Source of the DNA: Paraphoma chrysanthemicola
Taxonomy: Eukaryota; Ascomycota; Dothideomycetes; Pleosporales; Phaeosphaeriaceae
DNA: 64,000 bases
Direction of reading: 5' to 3'
NCBI GenBank assembly: GCA_020744225.1
Contig: JAGMWG010000002.1
Coordinates: forward strand, 372,001 to 436,000
The translations under genes and the position numbers were made by a program. Shown piece by piece: positions 54,513-61,050 of this stretch (within the stretch, counting starts at the first letter, position 1; each line of letters opens with the position of its first letter). Below the pieces are notes generated by a model, which saw only the letters and a list, made by a program, of their open reading frames with translations, was not told the DNA's origin and ran no database searches.

Positions 54513-55499
54513 ATGTCTTCTGCCTCACCCACCGTCATCCTGCCCTCCCCCTCCCCAACTCAGACCTACGTAACCATATCCGCCCTCCAGGCCGGGCACC
54601 TCACCCTCCCCGAGAAACTCTTTGTGACCGATGCCGACCCGGAAAAACGCGCCACCGTTCCTTCCCTCTCATTCTTCATCCAGCACCCTTCCCCAACCAA
54701 TGCTTCAAAACCAGACACTCTCGTCTTCGACCTCGGTCTCAAACGCGACATCTCCGGCTACCGCGAAGCACAACAACACCACATTGCGCAACGACAGCCC
54801 ACAACTGTGAGCCCAGATGCAGCTGAGAGTCTCCGTGCCGGTGGGCTCGATCCGAAGGATGTGGATACCGTGATTTTAAGCCATGTACATTGGGATCATG
54901 TTGGTACGCCAGGTGACTTCGTCAATGCCGAGTTCGTGGTTGGATGCGGGACTATGCATTTACTCGCGAACGGAGGTGGACCGTTATACCCTGCTGAGCT
55001 GTTCAACCATGATGAACTTCCTGCGGAGAGGACGAAAGAGCTGCCACCAGCACGGAGCGAAGATGCAGCAAAGGCGTTTGAAAGACAAACAAGTCATGCG
55101 TGGAAACCAATGGCGGGCTTCCCAGCAACGATTGATTTCTACAACGATGGATCCGTGTATATAATCGATGCGCCGGGACATTTGCCTGGTCATGTTAATC
55201 TCCTTGCGCGTGTGGCTCCAGGCCGGTGGGTGTATCTTGGTGGCGATTGTTGTCATGACCCGAGGATTCTGAGTGGAGAGAAGGGTATTGCATTATATGA
55301 CGATGGGCGAGGTGGCCTCAGGAGTGTACATGCGGATACGGATGAGGCTGCGCGGACGGTGGAAAGAGCTGCAAGATTTCTGAAGAAGGGGAGAATACAA
55401 GAGGAAGGTGGTGGTATTGTGGATGTGGAGGTCGTTGTTGCACATGATCGGGGTTGGGCAGAGAGAAATGAGGGGAGGTTCTGGCCAGGGAACTTGTGA
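54513..55499 (+). CDS. Metallo-beta-lactamase-fold hydrolase 2 (lactonase-like)
   Basis: Single exon, 328 aa, a paralogue of the product of 46618-47651. It shares SALQAGHLTLPE, VPSLSFFIQH, VFDLGLKRDI, SHVHWDHVG (zinc ligands His124, His126, Asp128, His129, at the same numbers as in MBL 1), APGHLPGHVNLLAR, GGDCCHDPRILSGEKGI and VVAHDRGW. Unlike MBL 1 it has no intron in the zinc motif. A Ser/Pro-rich N terminus of 15 residues is not a signal peptide. Ring opening of a lactone in the cytosol is the likeliest reaction by family. It marks the right border of the cluster. Confidence 0.9.
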   Translation: MSSASPTVILPSPSPTQTYVTISALQAGHLTLPEKLFVTDADPEKRATVPSLSFFIQHPSPTNASKPDTLVFDLGLKRDISGYREAQQHHIAQRQPTTVSPDAAESLRAGGLDPKDVDTVILSHVHWDHVGTPGDFVNAEFVVGCGTMHLLANGGGPLYPAELFNHDELPAERTKELPPARSEDAAKAFERQTSHAWKPMAGFPATIDFYNDGSVYIIDAPGHLPGHVNLLARVAPGRWVYLGGDCCHDPRILSGEKGIALYDDGRGGLRSVHADTDEAARTVERAARFLKKGRIQEEGGGIVDVEVVVAHDRGWAERNEGRFWPGNL

Positions 55500-56432
55500 T
55501 ATGTCACGAGAATGCTTGCGAAATGCTAATATGCGGTATGCGTATAGAGTTCGTGGAAAGCAAAAAGAAAGAGGGGATTCACCAACCTCCCTTAAAGCTT
55601 AAGACGCGACACCTCAAGACTGACATAAGGCCTAGAGGCGACTCGAACCCACGCCTCGACAAGCACGGCGCAGGAACTAGTCAGGACCAAGTCGTGCAGT
55701 GGTCGCGAAACCACTGGACTGGCCTGGAATGACGACTTGGTCCTTGATGATACAAGTCTTGGTGGATTGTTACTTTATATACCTGATTACTATGTCGGCT
55801 ACTGGCCTTGATGCAATCCAAGTCGAACAATTTGACGGTGCGAGCTGAGTGAGGAACTGGACGACGTCATATGCGGTCTTTCTCCAGCGGTGAGAGAGCG
55901 CAAGTGAAAGAGCGATCCGGAGACGAGGGTAGACTGCTGCCTACTACACTCACTTCGTCGCTGTTGTACGTGCATTGGTGCCCGTGCTCAAGATACAGCC
56001 CAGCGGTTATGGAAATTAGTTTGCACGACTTCACATAGTCCTTCAGTTGCGTCATGGTTTGCGCTGTTGTTGGCGAAGCATAGTGAAGGGCGCTCTTCCA
56101 TGCGGCGCAAACGAGCACAAACGTCACAAGCACATTCTTAAATCGCTAATTGAAGAAGTTGCAGGAGGATAATTACACCTGTGAGGAGGTGTAACGAGCC
56201 CCAAAGGAGCTCGGACAACTGTCTTGAGTTTATTTTCTCGACCGTTGTATAGCCGTCCCATCTTTCCGACCACAGAATCATGGCCCTCCAATTTTCATGT
56301 TAGCGTATCCTGAATGTATACGCCCAGAATCTGAGCAGCATCAGACACTGTCTAGCAGTATCCTAGAATACTTCGATACGCGGTCACCTAACCCATCTCG
56401 GCTTCGCATCCTCTGAGGCTATCCAGCCCTGT
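55500..56432. other. Intergenic, right border of the catabolic cluster
   Basis: 933 bp. It contains the structured element at 55635-55744 (separate entry). A minus-strand frame at 55867-56133 has a hydrophobic start but no ATG, so I do not call it. Otherwise nothing is seen. Confidence 0.45.
55635..55744 (-). repeat. Nested inverted repeats with tRNA-like B box
   Basis: A 13 bp perfect inverted repeat (55683-55695 with 55732-55744) encloses a second 7 bp one (CAGTGGT 55697-55703 with ACCACTG 55710-55716). A third, GAGGCG/CGCCTC (55635-55640 with 55652-55657), flanks the sequence GGGTTCGAGTCG on the minus strand, close to a Pol III B box (GGTTCGANTCC). A normal T-arm cannot be folded and no anticodon arm is clear, so it is not a standard tRNA. 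A decayed tRNA, a tRNA-derived SINE fragment or a small inverted-repeat element are possible. Confidence 0.4.
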
Positions 56433-57619
56433 CTACTCCCAAGCCACCTTATCGAAGAATTGCTTGAGGTTTTCGAACCTCGCGCTAGTACCTTGGAGTA
56501 TTTCCAGTGCAACCACAGGGTCCATCCACATGTCCTCCACAGCGGGCTGAACCTTATCCCTATGTGCCTGATCTGCCACGGGATCGGTCATCTCCTCATC
56601 CATCTCCCTCAACACAGACTGAACCAGAGGCCGCTGGAAGAGCTTGTCCGAGAGATAGGATGGGCCAGCGAGGCCCGCGTTGTCGAAAGCAGCCTGTAGC
56701 GCGTATAGAGTCAGCATACTTTCGACGAACGAAGTGCAACTCAAAACAGCATCCTAGAATACTTTGCGCGGCTATCAAGCATGACTTGAAATCCAAATCC
56801 CCAGCGAAATAATCCAGGACACATAACCAACTGTCAACTTACCATGAGCGTACCCGACTCCAACCCCTCATCCGCCTCAACCTCCTCATGCTTTTTATCA
56901 ATCTCCTTGCCACCCTCATCCACCCAGACTGTCCACTTCATCGCCCACGCCGTCCCAAACTTGCGAATCGTATTCGGACTCGTGTAATGCATCTCCTGCC
57001 AAAACCCCAGCTGACCCTCCATCGGAATCGTGGCCTTGGGAACATACTGCTCCAGCTGCTTGACGGCCTTGTCCATGCGCGCGGATGCTTGTCGGCCCCA
57101 GAACACGAGATCGAACGGCCCGTTGGCCCACATATCCAGGAACTCGGACTGCTTGGACGACTCGTCTTGGCGCGTGACGGCGTAGAGCCATGCGTCGATG
57201 AAGGCCTTGGAAAGTGCTAGGGCTGCGGGAGTGACGTACTCGAGCGGGTTGGTGCTCGCGCGAACGATGCAGGCCATGAGGATGTTGAAGCGGACTTGGC
57301 GCTGGCGGCGGGTGAAGGAGTGTGTTTTGTCCATCTCCCAGTACCAGATTGCCTGGTTGATGATTGGGTCGCCGTGCTTCTTGTCGACCATGAACTTGGC
57401 GGCCGCGAAGCGCTCGAAGTTGGCGAGAACGAAGTCGAGCTGGAGATGGGCGGGGATGCTGGGCACGTATATGGCGCTGGTGTTGCCGGTGTAGATGTCG
57501 TGGATGGTGGGGTGGCGGTTGTTGTGGAAGACGGTCTTGGGGATCTTGGAGAATTTGCGCGAGAGTTGGTTGACGGCGTGGTGGTGCAGCTCGAGGAGCT
57601 GTTCTCGTGTTGATGACAT
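56433..57619 (-). CDS. Uncharacterised conserved-looking protein
   Basis: Two exons, 56843-57619 and 56433-56693; the 149 bp intron starts GTAAGT and ends CTACAG, phase 0; 345 aa. It starts MSSTREQLLELHHHAVNQLSRKF and includes YVPSIPAHLQLDFVLANFERFAAAKFMVDKKHG, then a SFTRRQRQVRFNILMACIVRAS stretch and an LGFWQEMHYTSPNTIRKFGTAWAMKWTVW segment. The content is helical with many aromatic residues, without signal peptide or membrane helix. I do not recognise a domain. The longer-than-usual intron could hide a small extra exon. The upstream Met of the open frame is less likely than the one at 57619, which begins a typical MSS start. Confidence 0.6.
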
Positions 57620-57966
57620 GTTTGCTATCGTTGGAAATGTCAGGTATGGGTTCCGAACGGGCGATAATTCTCGCAGCAGGGCATGCAAAAAGACAATTTT
57701 GAAAGGTTGTAGAGAATGTATAAGAACCCGTTGGCCGTTTGTAATGACACTTTAGCGCCGTTCAGCGACTCACTTTCACCTCGACATTAGAGGGATCGGA
57801 TCATGGATGCCTACGTTGGAACGTTTGTATTGGCCTAGTTAGTGTGACCACTCTGCTCGCATTGCTCGAGCTATGACGATGTAGCTCTATATGGCATTGC
57901 TTATTCTGATCTGATCAATTTGTCAGAGGACGCTGATCTGCCCCAAGCGAAAGCCCTTTCATAAGC
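57620..57966. other. Intergenic
   Basis: 347 bp between two minus-strand genes: the promoter of the 345-aa protein gene and the 3' flank of the F-box-like gene. Nothing else is seen. Confidence 0.45.
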
Positions 57967-59034
57967 CTAAGCCATACCCTTCTCCCACGCCCGTGCCATC
58001 CTCTCCGTCTCCACCACATGCAGATCCTCAGACCACGTCGTCCTCCCCTCATCCGCTGGATCCTCCCAAGCATTATTGTACCACTCCAGAAAACTCCGGC
58101 GACGATTTCGCCTGGCCAATAAGGTCCAGCCATTCACCCTCGGATCTTCCACATAGTAAACCATATGTCCTCGACACTCGGCATGTTCAAGTTTGTACAT
58201 GGAGAGTAGTTCGCTGAGGCGAAGAAAATGGCACATGACCCAAAACCGTTCGAGACTGTGCTGAGCAATAGTCTGTATATCGGTTGAAGATGGCTTCTCG
58301 CTGTCGAGTCGCTCGATGCGGTGTCGACGGACTTGAAGCCGCAGTGCCAAGCTGGAGGAGATGTCATCCATCCCCATCATCCGAGGCGAGAGAACGATGG
58401 GCCGGGTGAGGTCGATGTATGGAATGCTGGGAAAGTCACTGCCCACCTTGGCTTGGAGGGTGGATATAAGTCGTTCTTCTTGAAACGCTCCATTGAATAG
58501 GGCTTTCCAGTTCAAGGAGATTTCGTTTGTGTTTCGTTGAATTTCGAGTTGTGGGAGTGTGAGGTCGGTGACATATGACTTGTTAAGATTAGCGCCAATG
58601 CGAGTAATGACCTTGTTCTCGATGTCGAAGTCATTGGAGCCTCGCTGTTCTTGGTGGTCGTGTACGAGTTCTTCCAAGACATCAAAGTTTGTGCCGAGAG
58701 GAGACATACGCCAGCCACGCAGGTTGAATGTGTGAAATCTGAAGTAGGCGGTCTCACCTTCGACGTGCGAAAAGTTACATCGAAATGGTTTCATGTCGAA
58801 ATTGATTCCGTCAGGACCATACCCTCGGAACCACCAGATGGTAGTATCCTTCAGCCAGGTGTTCTGAAAGATGAGGTTGACTTCGTTGCGAAACGCCCTG
58901 TTCACTTGGCGGCAAATCGTCCATAGGTAAGCCGCATCATCGATTTGAGCCAGTGTGGAATCGAACAGCTCCTGTGACAGGCGAGCATTGCTTGATTCTT
59001 GTGCATCTGACATTGTCGCAGTTGAGTTGAGCAT
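57967..59034 (-). CDS. F-box-like hypothetical protein
   Basis: Single exon, 355 aa; the first ATG is at 59034 and a second at 59013. Residues about 18-50 (LSQELFDSTLAQIDDAAYLWTICRQVNRAFRNEV) resemble the fungal F-box-like start found in many uncharacterised ascomycete proteins (ElxDxxLxxLDD...CRQVxRxFR), which would bind Skp1 in an SCF ubiquitin ligase. The rest contains WWFRGYGPDGINFDMKPFRC and a C-terminal YVEDPRVNGWTLLARRNRRRSFLEWYNNAWED segment but no LRR or WD repeats. The F-box call is by eye and weak. Confidence 0.55.
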   Translation of the reverse strand: MLNSTATMSDAQESSNARLSQELFDSTLAQIDDAAYLWTICRQVNRAFRNEVNLIFQNTWLKDTTIWWFRGYGPDGINFDMKPFRCNFSHVEGETAYFRFHTFNLRGWRMSPLGTNFDVLEELVHDHQEQRGSNDFDIENKVITRIGANLNKSYVTDLTLPQLEIQRNTNEISLNWKALFNGAFQEERLISTLQAKVGSDFPSIPYIDLTRPIVLSPRMMGMDDISSSLALRLQVRRHRIERLDSEKPSSTDIQTIAQHSLERFWVMCHFLRLSELLSMYKLEHAECRGHMVYYVEDPRVNGWTLLARRNRRRSFLEWYNNAWEDPADEGRTTWSEDLHVVETERMARAWEKGMA

Positions 59035-59361
59035 CGCTGTAAGCAAATGGCAAGTTGAAAGCTGATTGCTGTGATAGTTATAGACCCGATGGGCTTTTGG
59101 AAGTCTGCAGTGAAAGAGGTAGTGCTATGAGTGACACTGTGGCCCTTAAGGGCGCTGCCCAGGTACAGTGAAATTGTGTTGTAGGGTAGTCCCACTGACC
59201 AAGGCGTTTGGTGGGAGTGCCACTTGCGCACGCACGTGCAATCAAGTGCCGCAAGGTGATCACACAGTTCCATAGGCGAGGCGAGGCGTCGCGTCATGGT
59301 GCGAGGTCAATGTGAAAACATTGGCCGATTTGCTTCTCACTGGAGTACAACGGATGCGAAG
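59035..59361. other. Intergenic
   Basis: 327 bp between the F-box-like gene start and the COG8 3' end, both on the minus strand. No gene is seen. Confidence 0.45.
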
Positions 59362-60828
59362 CTACTTCAAAGGACTAGCAGTCCTGTCCACGGGGCTGGT
59401 GGTTCGGCCAGCTCCCACGCCCGAGGCGAGCAGCTCCAGTCTTGATGCCTGTACTCTGTGCTTCTTCATGACTTCGACCCATTCTTCGTCGATATCCTGC
59501 TCTTCAACACTGTCTTCGGCTTCTTCAAGCTCTGCCCGCAGATCATCCTCCAGCAGTGCGATCATCATGCTGAAGTCGCCGCCCAATCGCCCGAGCGAGC
59601 CAGCACAGTACAGGACTTGCGTCAAGAGCGAGTCGCGAGCTGCGTGATCCTGTACGTTTGGAAGATATGTCCGGAGCGTGTCGAATAAGATTTCGACGAG
59701 GTGCAGAGGGAAGGTAGCTAGTGCAGATGGAATGGGCTGCAGCGGGTTGGCTTGTGTGACTGGCTTGACGGCAGGCGCGGTGTCCTCGGAGCCTGGAGCA
59801 GGTAGTGCCGAGGGGAAGATGCTCTTGTACATGGAAATGATGGCGAAGCTCTGCTCGCGGAAGATCTCGAGGTACTTCTTGAGGTACTTCTCCGTCTGTT
59901 GTCCCACTGCCCAGCCGGCCTCTGCCTTAGCTGAGCCCTTCACCCTTCTCTCCGATTCCTGGTCGGCCAGTTCACGCAGCGGGTCGAGTGCAGCCAGCAT
60001 CGACTCTAAGCATGCCAGTCTGCACACCAAGAACAAAGCGCCCAAGCTCCCCTCTCCGCTGCCAATGCTTGTTTGTTTGGTGGTCCACGACTCGTCAAGC
60101 TCTGGAGCAACGCGTCGCAGCCAGCCGATGGTGCGCATCGCGCCTGCCAGCTTGATCCCTTGTGACTGCAGCGAGCTGATGAGGTTTGCCGTCATGGTCT
60201 TCATCTCCTGCTCGGCTTGGGTGGTCAAGGACGATATGAGCTGGGAGTCGGGGTACAGCGTGTGGAGGCGCTTGATGTGGGCGTGCAGGTCCAGAGCCGA
60301 GGCATAGTTGGCATTGGAAGCCGCGGTGGATGTGTTTGCCTGCACTGCGGCAGTAGAGGAGGAAATGGCGGTCGACAGCAGCGTCGGCAGGTCCAGCACA
60401 TCGGTCACACGGTCGACGTTCCGCGAGAGCAACATGGCCTTTCTCCGCCGGTCGAGGATGGCATTCTCCGAGCTCTTGCTGTACTTTTCCGAGAACTTTT
60501 GTGCGGCCGTCTCCAACTTGGGAAGCTCGGCCTGTATGGTTCCTGCATCTTTGCCCAGCTGCGGTAGTGTGTCGCGTAGGTGTGCGAGGTGGTCGGTGGA
60601 TGATATGATGGGTTTGTGTGAGCGTTTGGAGAGCGCCTGTAGTGACCGCAGGATTGATTGCGAGCTCTGCGACAGCGAGTGCTGCTCGGACGACGTGAGG
60701 GCAGCAAGAGGAAGGGTGGTTAGGCGGGCGAGGTATGTGTTCGTGACGGCGTCTCTAGGTGATGGTCGCAGCTGCGCGTCTTGGGCGTCGAAGTAGGGTA
60801 TGAGCAGCTCATACAGCGGGTCGGCCAT
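59362..60828 (-). CDS. cog8: Conserved oligomeric Golgi complex subunit 8
   Basis: Single exon, 488 aa. The N terminus (MADPLYELLIPYFD, then TNTYLARLTTLPLAALTSSEQHSLSQSSQSILRSLQALSKRSHKPII) and the helical TAAQKFSEKYSK, RRRKAMLLSRNVDRVTDVLDLPTLL stretch match the Dor1/COG8 family. The following region (IKLAGAMRTIGWLRRV, SLGALFLVCRLACLESMLAALDPL) is also typical. COG8 is in lobe B of the COG tether that guides retrograde vesicles within the Golgi. The C terminus is acidic and disordered. The gene is divergent, 222 bp from the UBE2O-like gene. Confidence 0.9.
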   Translation of the reverse strand: MADPLYELLIPYFDAQDAQLRPSPRDAVTNTYLARLTTLPLAALTSSEQHSLSQSSQSILRSLQALSKRSHKPIISSTDHLAHLRDTLPQLGKDAGTIQAELPKLETAAQKFSEKYSKSSENAILDRRRKAMLLSRNVDRVTDVLDLPTLLSTAISSSTAAVQANTSTAASNANYASALDLHAHIKRLHTLYPDSQLISSLTTQAEQEMKTMTANLISSLQSQGIKLAGAMRTIGWLRRVAPELDESWTTKQTSIGSGEGSLGALFLVCRLACLESMLAALDPLRELADQESERRVKGSAKAEAGWAVGQQTEKYLKKYLEIFREQSFAIISMYKSIFPSALPAPGSEDTAPAVKPVTQANPLQPIPSALATFPLHLVEILFDTLRTYLPNVQDHAARDSLLTQVLYCAGSLGRLGGDFSMMIALLEDDLRAELEEAEDSVEEQDIDEEWVEVMKKHRVQASRLELLASGVGAGRTTSPVDRTASPLK

Positions 60829-61050
60829 TGTAGCGTCATGTGATGAAGCTGTATGGCTTCAATTGAATAAACACACCAAGCAATCGCGCGTTCTCAGGCA
60901 CATGCGGGGAGGCTGCGGACTTCACACGGAGGTGCTACCAGCGCGCAGGGATGACGCGCCCCTGCCACTTGGCGCCCGCTGCGCTAACTAAAAGCGAGGC
61001 GACCCGCAAGATGCCCTTCACATGCACGCCTGGCCGGCCTGCAGTGAGCC
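60829..61050. promoter_or_regulatory. Shared divergent promoter, COG8 / UBE2O-like
   Basis: 222 bp between divergent start codons. GC-rich, no clear TATA box. It should drive both housekeeping genes. Confidence 0.5.

Noticed and set aside
41630..55499. Secondary-metabolite biosynthetic cluster
   Set aside because: No PKS, NRPS, terpene synthase, DMATS, P450 or methyltransferase gene is present. The enzymes fit degradation better.
55629..55744. Canonical tRNA gene on the minus strand
   Set aside because: The B-box-like sequence is present, but the T-arm stem does not pair, no anticodon arm is evident and only five acceptor-stem pairs form. It is kept only as a tRNA-like repeat.
55867..56133. 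88-codon minus-strand frame with a hydrophobic start, possibly a small secreted protein
   Set aside because: It begins with GTG, not ATG, and no upstream exon with a good splice site was found.
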